Assembly (NCBI GenBank): GCA_015501075.1
Contig: JADNYJ010000166.1
Span: 1-64,000, forward strand
Direction of reading: 5' to 3'
DNA length: 64,000 nucleotides
Source: Gymnopilus junonius
Lineage: Eukaryota > Basidiomycota > Agaricomycetes > Agaricales > Galerinaceae
Shown here: one piece after another, positions 11,852 through 23,049 of the stretch
Layout: each line of letters starts with the position of its first letter
How positions within the stretch are numbered: position 1 is the first letter of the stretch
Translations under genes and position numbers: made by a program
Notes under the pieces: generated by a model
Database searches by the model: none
What the model saw: only the letters and a program-made list of their open reading frames with translations
Told to the model about the DNA's origin: nothing

Positions 11852-12540
11852 GGGTGGTTCAATATAATCTATTCACGGAGCCACAGATGTATTTATCGAG
11901 GCCCACACAATGAGGCCATTGTTCAGGCTAAGTTGCCAACAAGTTGCCGCTATAGATGGTATTGCCAAACACAACCAAATTTACATTTGTTGCCAGTCAG
12001 CTGCATGCGTTAGCAAGTTGAAAGTTTCGCAGAAACTTTGGATAAACTTGTGTTAGATAAGCATGTGGGTGCTGGGTAGGAGTCTGAGCTTTCCACATCC
12101 CTTGGACAAAGACTTCCATCCATGGTGAGAGTGTGTCTTGGTCAAGACAAAATGGGGATACCAACCTGGAGAAAGCATTTGCCCATCACCTTGCAGTCAA
12201 CCAACCACCCCAGAATGGACTGCTCTTTGCATACTGATACAAAAATGGCCACTGTCCCCTCACCAAACCAGCTTTCATCAAAGCCCTTGCAACTGCAGCC
12301 ACCAAAGCCAGTCTAGAACCCCTGCAAGGACACAGCATCTGCATCAGGTCGACACTTGAATACCTCTTACAAGGAGTACCATTCAAAGTTGTCAAGGTCA
12401 AAGGAAGATGGGCTAGTGACACCTTCTTAATCTACCTCACCAAACATGCCCAGATCCTAGCACCATATATGCAAGCCCAACCTGAACTACACACCGAATT
12501 TGTTTACCTAATGATGCCTCACATTTGGTGGAATTAACTT

Positions 12541-13390
12541 GTGAGTTGTGTATTCATTTCCCTCCTACAATTCTGGGCATCTGAGACTTGCTCGACACAT
12601 CATGGAACTCCTACCCATTGGGAATTGTGGCATCTTCAGTTTTCTTCAGAATCGGGACATCCGGCAGGCAGGAAAGCTGCATAGGCTTTCACCCACATCT
12701 TGCACTCCTTATCAGCATTGTAGAATTTTGTCATTAGACTCATTACACTACCTTACTCAGTCATTAGACTTCAGCATACATACATATCACCTCACACTAG
12801 ATTACTCACTTCATCAATTGCATTCAATGATCATAGAATCATTCCTCCATCCTTAGAGACACAGCAAACACAAAGATGAGAACTTTGAGTAGATCCCAAA
12901 GTTGCCTGTACCCGTGAGAAAGTGAGTAAGTTTGGAGACTTTGACTTCTTCGCAAGTCAGATAGAGCTCTTGTAGCTCTCGTTTTGAGTAGGGAAAAATG
13001 CACTGAAATTAACCAAGGAAAATATGTAGCTACTACATGGTTTTTATACCTCTTTAGCTACGAAAATTTCCTTGAAATTTTTATAGGAATAAATCTAAGG
13101 CTAAAAATTGAATGGGGACAAGTCAGGGCACCAAAAAGATGAATGAAGGAATAAGAAATTAGCGAGGTGGTTGCCCTGACAAGGAATAAAGTAAAAGGAA
13201 AATATACATATATGGTAAATTTCTGTAATCACGTTGCCAGTGCAAGTTGAGCAGGTGGACGGAAACAAAATCTTTCAATTCAGTGGCTTCGAGCTGGGCC
13301 GTTGGCGGTGTCACAGCTGACTCACTAAAGATCGAGGTGAGTCTGCCGCCGTAACGATTTTGCGTAATTCCGCGCTCAGACGGAGTACCG
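12541..13390. other. Intergenic; decayed transposon margin
   Basis: No credible gene. The first 350 bases continue the CpG-poor composition of the transposon nest and may hold its right end. From about 12,890 composition returns to that of the lectin region. No promoter element could be identified. Confidence 0.4.
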
Positions 13391-13399
13391 ACTCCACAG

Positions 13400-14532
13400 T
13401 GCTGCAGGAGTGGTCGTTTGGCGACAGGGCTCACAGACAAGCGACCTTCTCGTAACGCCCAACTTCGGCTTCAACAACGAAGCTGGTAGATGGTGAGTTG
13501 AAAACCACGTCTGACTCCTGGCGGATACCACTGGAAATGGATGCTTGGATATCGTCGGCTTCTCTGATGCTGGGGTGTCAATATCCGTGAGCAAGGGTGA
13601 CAACATATTTGAGGAGCCCAATTTCGTCTTGGCTGAATTCGGATATGATGCGGGGTGGCGTGTTGAGAAGCACCTTCGTTTTGTGGCCGACCTCAGAAAC
13701 ACAGGTCGGGGAGATATTATCGGCTTTGGCGATAAGGGAGTCTTCGTATCTCTGAACAATGGTGATGGTACTTTCAGCCCATCCAAACTCGCCGTCGCAG
13801 ATTTTGGTTATGAAGCTGGTGGATGGACACCGGACGTCAGCCTCCGTTTCTTAGCAGATTTGAATGGTAATGGTCTTTTGGACATAATTGGTTTTGGTCG
13901 CGTTGTTTGGGCGAGCTTCAATAATGGCGACGGCACCTTCCAACCTTTGAAATCTGTCCTTGCCGATTTTTCAAACGGACAAGCATGGTACAACGATAGG
14001 CACCCTCGTTTCGTGGCTGATCTTACAGGCGATGGCAAGCCTGATCTTATTGGGATGAAAGACGACGGAGTATACGTGGCATTCAACAATGGAGATGGGA
14101 CATTTAATGCAGTGCAGAGGTGGTGGACAACGAGTTCTGTTATAGCAAAGGCTGGCGTGTTGAGAAGCACCCAATTTTCATCGCAGATTTGACTGGCGAT
14201 GGTCCAGGAGATATCGTAGGATTCTATGATGACGGAGTGTATGTCGCGATCAGTAATGGAGACAAGACGTTCAAGCCAGCCAAACGTGTTCTCGACAAGT
14301 TCTCTTGGAAGGAAAACTGGAGCATAGAGAAACACCACGCTTCCTTGTTGACACGACAGGTGATGGGCGAGCAGATATTGTTGGCATTTGGGATTCAGAT
14401 GTATATGTGAGCTATAACGATGGACAAGGGAACTTCCGACCTCAGACGTTGTTGGTGGAGAACTTTGGCGATAATAGGCGTGGATGGGCGGCTGACAAGG
14501 CAGTGAAATATGTGGCCAGCCTTTATCCATGA
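13400..14532 (+). pseudogene. PVL-like beta-propeller lectin, pseudogene copy
   Basis: Closely similar to the intact lectin at 32.9-35.3 kb. Six of the seven FG-GAP-like repeats are readable (DIVGFSDAGV, DIIGFGDKGV, DIIGFGRVVW, DLIGMKDDGV, DIVGFYDDGV, DIVGIWDSDV) plus part of the first. Two in-frame TGA codons near 13,497 and 13,512 replace Arg codons of the paralog (CGA to TGA). Single-base losses shift the frame near 14,118 (in GAGGTGGTGG) and near 14,335 (in CACCACGC). The N-terminal region of the paralog is absent. The C-terminus ends AVKYVASLYP, like the paralog. It is non-coding unless both the stops and the frameshifts are errors. Confidence 0.85.
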
Positions 14533-14666
14533 TTTTTTATTAGTAGCTATGTAACTAAAAACCCGTTGCCCAATTTTTGTTCAGATTTTACAATTCATAT
14601 TTCCGATTTGGCTCTTTCTTTTTGCCTTGTACAAGCAATTCATTTGTGTACAATCCAAGCACCCCT

Positions 14667-16283
14667 TCATTTCCAATCCTCAAGATCAAACCAATTCTTC
14701 GCACTCAAACCTTCTTCTTCAGAGACCCGCCGGTATGTTCTGTCCCCAGATTGAATCCTCCACCAACTATGGCTCCATTCCTGGTATGTTATATTTAACT
14801 CAAGGTACTCGAGCGACACAATCTCTTCTGCCCATGTGCGGACCATATCTTCCGGTTGTGTCGACACCTCCGTCTTGAAATTAGAATAAGAAACGCCGAG
14901 TATATTGGGAACCACGGGCGATGGAAATACTTCGACGCTCAACTGCACGTATTTGAGATACTTGAGCGGAGAGAGTAATGCAGCCGCATTTCTCTGTTGG
15001 GTATATTAGCGAAAGTGAACACAACGACCTTATACTCGGCAAAATAGAGTAAACGTACCAGGTGGTACAGCGAGTACATCATTTTGTCCTCGTCGCTTAT
15101 CGTGTAAAGACGGAGGTAGGTGAGGTGGGCCGCAGCGCGGGATAGGATAGTGAACAAAGGGTTTAGAATGGTCGGTGTATTCTTCATCTCCACATGCTCA
15201 GTAGTCGCGAGCGGGATGAGTGTAACAATATCCAAAGCAAGACTGCGTATATCCGAGGTGACCAATATGTCTGATAACAGATTCAGCGACCTGCTGAAGT
15301 TGTAGAGCTTGTAACCCTCGAACGATATCCGGCGCAGCGATTCCGAATGATATCTTGCCAGGTTCAAAGCCAGTGGTCTTGGTCCTCGAAATGAGCGGAT
15401 ATCTTTCCACAGTGTCCGCGAGGACGTCCAAGTAGACGCGTGGGGGTTTGGTAAATTCGGGAAACTCGCTTATAACCCATTCGGAAGAGTGCTGCATTTC
15501 CAGGGACTGCAGATTAGGAAACATACGGGCTATTTGCTCGAGATGGACAGAAAGGCCGAGCATGGAGAAATGTCGGATGCAGGGGAAATAAAATGATGGT
15601 GAATAGTCTGATCGAAGGCTCGGTGGTAAGGCGTGTCCGAGAGAAAGCGTTTCGAGCGTATGGGCTGAATTGGATATAATGGCTTCGATGGCTTGTTCTT
15701 CCTCTCCGTAGTAATCAGGAGGAGGATGTGTGCCTATTGCCAGATGTGTAAGGCCTGAAATCGATTTAAATTTCTTAAAGAAGATGCACTGGCCCCTGAT
15801 AGCTCCAGTGATAAAGATGGTGGGCGGTGGCATACCAAATCTGCGATGTGTGGTTCTCCTTCCAGCAATAAATCTGTGCAGTTATTGAAAGTGAGATGCG
15901 CGAGATTGGTCGATAGTTTAAGGACTTTAGTCAGAGCGCTGGCTACCTCTGAATTGTCTTCTCGATATATTTGATGTCCACTGTCAGGAGTACTATTACG
16001 ATTAGTAGTCAAATCGTTTAACGGGTTATGGGATTGAATGGCCGATTCGGACACGGAGAAGCTAATGATGCGAGGGCAGAGGCCGTGTTTCAAACAAAAG
16101 GCGCAGAAATCCAGTACTTGTTGAGGGCTACGCGCCAGGTTTACCCTTCGTACGAGAGCAGGGGAGATCATCCGGAATCCATTCCGTGACAAAGAAGAGA
16201 CGGCGCGAAGCTCAGGTCCAGACAAAAGACACAGATGGACAGAAAGGAGTCATTGTCTAGATCAAATAAGTTTGCTAACATAA
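14667..16283 (-). pseudogene. F-box/LRR-like paralog 1, frameshifted
   Basis: Paralog of the gene at 19.1-20.7 kb. It starts MLANLFDLDNDSFLSIC, as MPMHVFDLDYDSFCSIC does there, and ends SWWRIQSGDRTYRRVSEEEG...WFDLEDWK. Between them lie stretches such as FPNLQSLEMQ with LRR-like regularity. Frames change near 16,215, 15,790, 15,420 and 15,370. The first two are repaired by adding one base to a T run, so sequencing error is possible. The N-terminus resembles the F-box-like start of many agaricomycete LRR proteins that recruit substrates to SCF ubiquitin ligases, but I cannot confirm an F-box. Confidence 0.6.
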
Positions 16284-16646
16284 TTTCCAAAGTTTCAGGG
16301 GAATTTTGCTGATGGATTTAGCTGTGAAAAGTAGGAACAAAGTAGAAAGTAAAAGTTTCAGTGAAAGAGGTGGCCTCATGGGAACGCCCGTTCCATAATA
16401 GCTGGAGGCCTTTGGTAAATACAACCAAATACCTCCTTATTCTTACCACACCATCGTTATCGACGCTGTCCAAAGGCCTGTCACATCTGGAAAAGTCGTT
16501 TCTTCAGCGTGTCATGCATTGTTGAAGGTCTTTTATATTTGATTGTTTGATTAGTGGATCGGATCATTCAGGTTCCAAGGTGCGTCATTTGAAATTTGAG
16601 TCCTGCTGCAAGGCTCATAAAAAGACATTTTCATTGTACTTTCTAG

Positions 16647-18668
16647 ATGTTGGGACACATAATTAACCCAAGAACTAGGGCCTGTACTACCTCTAGGACA
16701 TTAAATCTGAGAGGAGAATGTCGATATCCAATTTTACGACGCTCATTAGCGCGGCAACAATCGACGTTGCCACCTTCTGATACCTCCCCGATTCCAATAC
16801 ATATACCCCGAACTCCAATACCCGCAGACGGCTCTTGACATATCTGGGCATCGGCTTCACTTCCGCCTTTGTTGTTAACTTATTTTCTTCGAATACTATC
16901 CATGGAGATGCAAAACGGAACGATGTACCCATACCAGAGAACGAAATAGGAAAAGTAGGGGCATTCAACCCATACAAGTTCGACAATGCCATAGAAACCG
17001 ACGGGGATACTCACATTGAGTCTAACCCATCTCCTGGGATCCTCAGACGAGATTCCTTTCAGCTGGGCAGGTATGTTCTTACTTCGCAATTTTCACAGCA
17101 CGTTTTAATTGAAACCTTTTCACTACATCTCTAGTAAATTTCCTATAGAAGACGTCATCGCCACCTCTGAACGGGATTTTTCTCCAACTCTCTCCTGGTC
17201 CTGTGTCACCATCCTGACGGGCACAATGGCTCCCGTCTGGCAGACTTCCTTGCACAAGTCCTCTCTCTTGCCGTCCTCGGCGCCATCTCGGACGTTTACT
17301 CTAAACACGCTCGTGAGGAGGACAATGACTCGGGGTTCGACTTATCTGGAGGGCGAGAGGTGCAGTTTAGCATGGACGATAGGAACCCAGGGGACCCACC
17401 GGACCCATGCCCACCTGGTGAAGAACTCGATGCGGCGATCCGCCAGGCCTTCCTGGCGCTGGACGACTTCATCGTACATGAGAGTGCGCGAATAGTGTTG
17501 GGTCTGACGAAGGAGGAATATGCGACTCTTCAAGCTGGAGGAGAATGGGATACGTCCAAGGACGCTGAACGACCCAAACTGCCCAGGGCAAAGGCCTACG
17601 ACGCGCTGTCGTACCCTTACGCAGGGAGCTGTGCAATTATGGGGTTGTTTAACCCCCAAGATCGGTCGTTAGGCGTGGCTCTGACCGGCGACCTCCGTGC
17701 TGTACACGGTCGACGTGTCCCAGCTCCCACATCAAACTCCTCCCAGAAATACACGTACGAAGCCACCGCACTCACGGCCGACCAGAACGCCTCTAACGCC
17801 TCTGAGGCTGCCCTACTCACCGCTGCACACCCAGACGAACCTGACCTGCTGAAAAACTCACGCGTTGTGGGGTGGGGTTGCTCTCGCGCTTTCGGAGATG
17901 GGTCGATGAAGTGGCCTTTACCCGTGCAACACCAGCTGCGGGAGAAGTACTTTGGGGATAGGGTTAGGAAAGAGGTGAAGACACCGCCGTATTTCACGGC
18001 TGAGCCTGTCATTACACGGTGGGAGGGGAAGGAGGGCCAAGGGAAAGTGGAGAAGGGCGATTTTGTGGTGTTTGGGAGCGATGGACTTTGGGAGTGCTTG
18101 GAGAATGAGGAAGTGATTGGGCTGGTGGGGTGGTGGCTCGAGGAGAGGGGTGTGCGAGAGCGGGTGAAGGAGGAGAAGAAGAAGGGTGTGGGGAGGGAGT
18201 TGATGCTTCCTCCCGTATTCAAGTCATCAAGACAAACTTTTGATGACGACAGCAACAATGACACGGACGACATGGACGGCGCCCCTCCCACACCTGTGAA
18301 GTTGCACATCTCCCGGCGCCCTTCTTCCTCTTCCTCTGCCTCCACAACTCAAAAGACCAAAATTCCATCCGACCTCCCTGTAATCTACCCACCCACATTC
18401 AAAGACAGCACCACTCAGCACAAACTCTGGCGTGCGGAGAAGAAATTTGTATGTGAAGACGAGAATATCGCGGCGCATTTGGTGCGGAATGCGCTTGGAG
18501 GTGCAGATCAAGATCTAAGGGAGGCTATAACTGGGATGGATGTGGGTAGGTGTAGGAGGTTTAGGTGGGTCCTTCCTTGCGTGTTCTCTTATCCTATGAG
18601 GCGATTTGGCTGACTTGGGTTTACTGGACAGGGATGATATTAGTGTTGTAGTTGTGTTTTTTGACTGA
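16647..18668 (+). CDS. Mitochondrial-type PP2C protein phosphatase (Ptc5/PDP-like)
   Basis: Metal-dependent Ser/Thr phosphatase. Visible signatures are DGHNGSRLADFLAQ (about 17,216), LSYPYAGSCA, a GDLRAV box (about 17,685), SRAFGD with KWPLPVQ, a SDGLWECL box (about 18,080) and a last exon ending DDISVVVVFFD (stop 18,666-18,668). An Arg-rich N-terminus (PILRRSLARQQS) followed by one hydrophobic segment (LLTYLGIGFTSAFVVNLF) suggests mitochondrial import with an inner-membrane anchor, as in yeast Ptc5, which acts on pyruvate dehydrogenase (family knowledge). Introns lie at about 17,071-17,142 and 18,566-18,630. Frame breaks at about 16,815 and 17,216 are each repaired by adding one base. The gene is probably real with sequence errors, or recently dead. 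Start uncertain. Confidence 0.7.
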
Positions 18669-19106
18669 GTGTGTTCTTGGATCCTTATCGCTTGCTGGTA
18701 CTGAGGAAAAGCTAACACATCACGTTTGGTGCGTCGTGATCTTGTGGTCCCTTTATGATAACCTTTGTTGATGTTGTCCATTAGCAATCGTATTCTATTA
18801 GATGCGAACGCGTACTGACTGCATCACATTTCTGATATTGTGATTTCTGCTTCATGTACTGACAGTGGCTACCATAGTATATCCTATATAATACTTGGTG
18901 CATTTGTGTTTACCGTCTGCTTTAGATGTAACGATTTTGAACATTGTCCATTGGCAAAAGTTGCATTTTTAGATATTGAATCGTACAACTTTGTTTTTGT
19001 TTCAACCAGCGATACCAGTTGATCTATCTGATTATGTAATGCTTACGCGCTTCAACAACCCAGTACACGGGCTTTGATTATATTGACTGGTCTCGAGGTG
19101 CGTCTC
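18669..19106. other. Intergenic between convergent PP2C and F-box/LRR-like genes
   Basis: No gene recognised. It separates the 3' ends of two convergent genes. Confidence 0.5.
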
Positions 19107-20688
19107 TCATTTCCATTCCTCGAGATCATACCAATTCTGCGTATCCGTACCTTCTTCTTCAGATAATCTCCGGTACGTTCGATCCCTAGGCTCAATTCGC
19201 CACCAACTATGCCCCCAGCCCATGGAAACCACATTCAGCGCCAGGTATTGGAGCGAAGGAACGCCTGTTGCCCAAGCCTGCACTATCTCTTCTGGTGTTG
19301 CAGATATTATGTCAACTGGATCATCGGCAAATATAAAGCCTGGCCGTGTCACCGCTTCAAGCTGGATGTATTTGAGATTACGGAGAGGAGCTAGGAGCGA
19401 CGCCTTTCTGATCTGTCATATAAGCGTTTCAGTTAACCAAAATGGGGATGAATATCTATGGACTAAATTAACAGACCAAGTGTTCCACGCAGAGCGGAAT
19501 GGTACCATTAAATTGACCCGTGCGGATAGATAGGAATGTGAGAGAAGTCCCTGAATGAAATAGGGCGGAAAATAAAGGGTCCAATAGACTTGGTACCCTA
19601 ATACCATCCGCAGACGAAACAACCAAATCACCCCCCCCTTCTAATAAGTTTACTTCCAAGGACAAACTACGAATATCAGAGTTGAGAAAAGTGTCGGATA
19701 ACATGATGAACTCGCTGGCATCGGAGTACGGCGAATGGTGCTTGAATGAGATCCTGCGAAGCGGATGATGTCGTGTTAAATTAAACGCCAGTTGTCTTGG
19801 TCCGGAGAATGAACGAAGACCTGTCCATAGAGTCCTTGGTGGACAATCAAAGAGGAGGAGTGGCGGCGACAGCACTTCGAATTCGCTGGCCTTGGTGGTT
19901 ACCTTTGATAGAGATTGCTGCATCTCCAACGACTGCAAATTGGGGAACATGAGAGCCACCTTTTCGGGAAGTACGGATGATCCTAACATGGAGAGGTGTC
20001 GTACGCGGATGCACGAAAAAGGGGGTGGACCTTGCAATCGGAGGCTAATAGGCATAGCGTGTCCAAGATAAATGGTTTCTAAAGTCGAGCTGGAATTCAT
20101 GACGATGGCTTCCACCGCTTCCTCTAGTTCTCCGTAGTATCTAGGCAGGCCACTCGTTTGTATGTCGAGATGCACCAGACCGGAAATAGACGTAAAGCTT
20201 TTCAAAGGGTGAAGATCGGCCCACGACAGCTCAAAGGACAGCGCTGGGGGGTGGTCGCATACAATGTTTGCAATACGAGGTTGACTTTCCAGCAACGCGT
20301 TTACTCGTCCCTTGAAGCGAAGATGGGCCAGATTGGTGGCCTTTTCAAGCACTTCAGTCAGAGCGCTGGCGAACATATCTGCGTGAGGGATGTCGATGCC
20401 TTGAATATAACCCTGGATGTATTTTTTTGGCGGTTCGAAGTAAGAAGCTGATTCGAACACTGTGAGGCTTATGATGGAAGGACACAGGGCATGTTTCAAA
20501 GCGAAGTTGCAGAAGTCGAGTACTTGTTTAGGGCTGCGCGACAGTGTGACCGTTCGTACAAGGGCAGGGACGACCATATTAAATCCATTTTTTGACAACG
20601 AGGACAATGCGCGCAGGTCAGATCGACTTAGAAGGCCACAAATCGAACAAAATGAGTCATAGTCGAGATCGAATACATGCATTGGCAT
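19107..20688 (-). CDS. F-box/LRR-like protein, paralog 2 (intact)
   Basis: A long first exon (19,468-20,688, 406 codons) begins MPMHVFDLDYDSFCSICGLL and SRSDLRALSSLSKNG, an F-box-like N-terminus of the agaricomycete type. Repeated leucine-rich segments follow (LVHLDIQ, LETIYLGHAM, VRHLSMLGSS, FPNLQSLEMQ, IRSLSLEV). A short intron (about 19,405-19,470) leads to a C-terminal exon ending TYRRLSEEEG...WYDLEEWK. Expected role: substrate adaptor of an SCF ubiquitin ligase, or an orphan LRR protein; target unknown. Its frameshifted twin lies 3 kb away on the same strand across the PP2C gene, suggesting a local duplication. Confidence 0.7.
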
Positions 20689-21825
20689 AATCGCTGAAGT
20701 TGGGGAAAGGTTGTCAAGACATTCCTTCCAAGAAGACCAGGCTTACTTCTGGGTATGAAATGTGATCCTCAATTTGACTTGGTGAACCGCTTGTATGTGG
20801 GACGACGATGGGTGGTATAGATGGGCGGTGTTTTCAATGTTTTCTATGCGTTTTCTCACGGACACAATGTTTCGTGACAGGCTGTGCTACCCGAGTCCTC
20901 GGAATCCAACGAGAAAACGCACGCGATCATCGCACCTATGGTCCTATGCGCGCTGGTGGGTCCACTCCCAAAGATCGGTATGATAACCCTTTTGGAAAGT
21001 GAAGGAAAGGTTTATTACCGGGTAGGTCTTAATGTTGGAACGACAGGCCCTCTCGGCATCTTTCCTCGTCTTAGGCCACGTCTACTGATCGTCTTTTTTG
21101 AGCCTCACATCCTACAGAAAAGGAGACATCTTGTACCAGCATAGCAGCTTTGTGGGTGCATGTCACGTCAAGGTAACACTATTCGGTCCTCATTGCTGTG
21201 TCATGCCAGTCCTGGTAAGGAAACTCGAAGGAAACTACACTATCATCATCACGTCATAACTTACGAATACTGATGGTGAAAATGCCTGACGTGCTCAGAA
21301 ATGTCAAGGACCTGAGCTCTGGGCGCGTGTGTGTCCACTGCCAAGGTATTCTCAGTCCCAGTCTGTACAATTAGCAGGTTTGCTTAATGCATTCCTTATT
21401 TGCATGCCATCCCCGACATTTGACTTCAACTGTAACGGCAACCAGTTTTGTTGAATTATATCTAGCAACTACTTTATCAACTTAGCTGAATTATTAAAAT
21501 CACCCATAGATTGAGTTTGCAAGAAGACCATTGAGTCATTACACATTCCCATGCCTATACCCAATTGAACTCATTTAGAAGCACATTGTGGGCACATGAG
21601 CGCTGGACCCACTGCCAATTGGCTTGATGGAATCTTTCCATTTGCTGTCTAAAACCCGCCCTTGTCATCGCCCACTAATCGTCGCCCACAAGGCAACTTA
21701 CTTAAATGAAGTAGCCATCTGTCGAATCGTTGTAGCGGCTGGCCCTCTTCATTATATCCCGACATCGCCCTCACTGCTGGTCAGTATAGCTTCACATTTC
21801 TGAATACCTTGGGACCACCTTCATC
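20689..21825. other. Intergenic, no gene recognised
   Basis: Divergent promoter space for the F-box/LRR-like gene (left) and the secreted kinase-like gene (right). Short open frames here show no family pattern. Confidence 0.5.
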
Positions 21826-23049
21826 ATGCAATTCAAACTTTTGCTCGTTGCATTTTTCACTTTTGCAAATGTTGTCCCAGAGGTTTTCGCTGCCACTATT
21901 CCTAAGCATCATGGGGGAAAGACGATCGTGGTATGTGGCAGTTTGCACCAATACCAATATATGATTAAAATTTCGTGCAGAAAGCACATTCAGGTCCCAG
22001 TCACCACACCTCTCCTCAGACGGCCCACCATGGTGTTCATCAAACAGTTCACCATGCTACTCGTCGACATACAGGTGCATCATTAAAGGTAATGTCTTCG
22101 TAAATTACAATTCCGTGGCACAGGAGTCCCTGAACCCGAGAATTTTAGCCACATAAGTGCTCTGGAAGGAGCAAGCATTCTAGCCTTCACAAGCGCAGTG
22201 AGTAGTGAAAGGCGGGATTGACCAGAAGCGATTTCATTAACCAAGCTTCGATTAATTTCAATAGATGATCTCGACACCTCAGTGTGGCAAAACATTCGAA
22301 ACCCGAAAAGAGTCATGACGCCAGCAAACTATCCACTCTTTCTTGGAGTGCAAAACGAAATACTTGGGAACGGCATGTGTGGTGAGGTAAAGACTGTTTT
22401 CGGCCATCCCCACCTAGTGGCAAAGGTATACCATGACGGTTCACAACACAGCCACGATACCGCGCTTCACGAAGGAAAAATGCTGGAAAAGGTCGAATTG
22501 CTCAAAGGGTTCAACGACTTCCAGAATCGCCCCGGACATGATGTTCAACCTATTCTATACATGAAGAAGGTTGAGGGCGTCCCGCTCACCCAGACAAATT
22601 ATTATAAAAACATGCCAGATCACCAGGCTCGCGTAGTTGCAATGAATTACGCCAAACACAGAGTCGCTGAACAGGTCTGGCACCATTTACAGGATGTTAA
22701 AGTTTTACATAAGTGGGTGATCACGATTATAAAGCTTAAGCCTGCCTTTTACTTGCATTTGTTTGAACATTGAAGTGACATCAAGATGGAGAACGTCCTT
22801 TGGACTGAACATACTGACCAACATGGCACACATCAGATCCATCCTAACCTGATCGATTGGCAGGGAGCAATTGATATGAGTGCGGATCACAACATCGGCA
22901 GTTCTCAGATGGTATGTAATCAGTTCATGGAGTATCCTTTCCAGGTTCTCACATCTTTGCACAGTATAAGAATGTATTGCAAAAGGTCCACGAGCAGTTT
23001 CACTGAGAATTGGCTTCTGGAAAGCATGAGTACGAGTGTGAACATGTAG
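21826..23049 (+). CDS. Secreted protein with kinase-like fold
   Basis: Starts with a signal peptide (MQFKLLLVAFFTFANVVPEV, cleavage probably after VFA), then a His-rich linker (HSGPSHHTSPQTAHHG). The body has kinase hallmarks: a Gly-rich loop LGNGMCGEV, a Lys in HLVAKVYHDG, and a catalytic-loop match HNDIKMENVLW created by splicing a 63-nt intron (22,713-22,775). IDWQGA stands where DFG would be. Other introns lie at about 21,930-21,980, 22,083-22,122 and 22,190-22,274. The last exon is uncertain: it ends near 23,003 or at 23,049 depending on the phase used. I infer a secreted kinase or pseudokinase; substrate unknown. It could also be an aminoglycoside-phosphotransferase-like protein. Confidence 0.55.

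Larger units (their letters stand above)
11246..12086. mobile_element. Mutator-like (Pack-MULE-type) element, 841 bp
   Basis: Terminal inverted repeats of about 115 bp begin CAGACTCCTACCCAGCACCC at both ends and extend through CTTATCTAACACAAGTTTAT and GGCAACAAATGTAAATTTGG. They are flanked by perfect 9-bp duplications AGCTTTCCA at 11,237-11,245 and 12,087-12,095. Long TIRs with a 9-bp duplication fit the Mutator superfamily. The interior carries gene fragments rather than a transposase. The left TIR keeps CpGs where the right TIR has CpA/TpG. Confidence 0.8.
10560..12537 (+). pseudogene. DIRS-like tyrosine recombinase, split by a Mutator-like insertion
   Basis: The left part reads EADLKWITDLMEVIWEPSTL then GYGSRLLTYHVWCD and GVHAWHIFHGVKW, and runs to the insertion at 11,246. 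The right part resumes after 12,086 with SWSRQNGDTNLEKAFAHH and ends in LEYLLQGVPFKVVKVKGRWA and HAQILAPYMQAQPE. Removing the insertion and one 9-bp duplication restores the frame across ACAGCTTTCCACATC. Stops at about 11,052, 11,216 and 12,236 all fit CGA to TGA. Two positions that are Arg in active relatives (recall) read Cys here, in CTCIGEFTV and in GHSICIRST, both explained by CpG decay. The enzyme is inactive. Confidence 0.7.
6930..12540 (+). mobile_element. Degenerate DIRS-like (tyrosine recombinase) retroelement
   Basis: The order is gag-like region, reverse transcriptase with RNase H, and a C-terminal DNA breaking-rejoining (tyrosine recombinase) module, all on the plus strand. A tyrosine recombinase in place of an integrase, with no flanking LTRs seen, points to the DIRS class. 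All modules carry in-frame stops, mostly of the CGA-to-TGA type, and the whole stretch is nearly free of CpG. A Mutator-like element is inserted at 11,246-12,086. The outer ends are uncertain; the terminal repeats expected for DIRS were not delimited. Confidence 0.75.

Noticed and set aside
18515..18787. Minus-strand 90-codon frame at the PP2C 3' end
   Set aside because: Overlaps the PP2C coding end antisense and has no pattern of its own.
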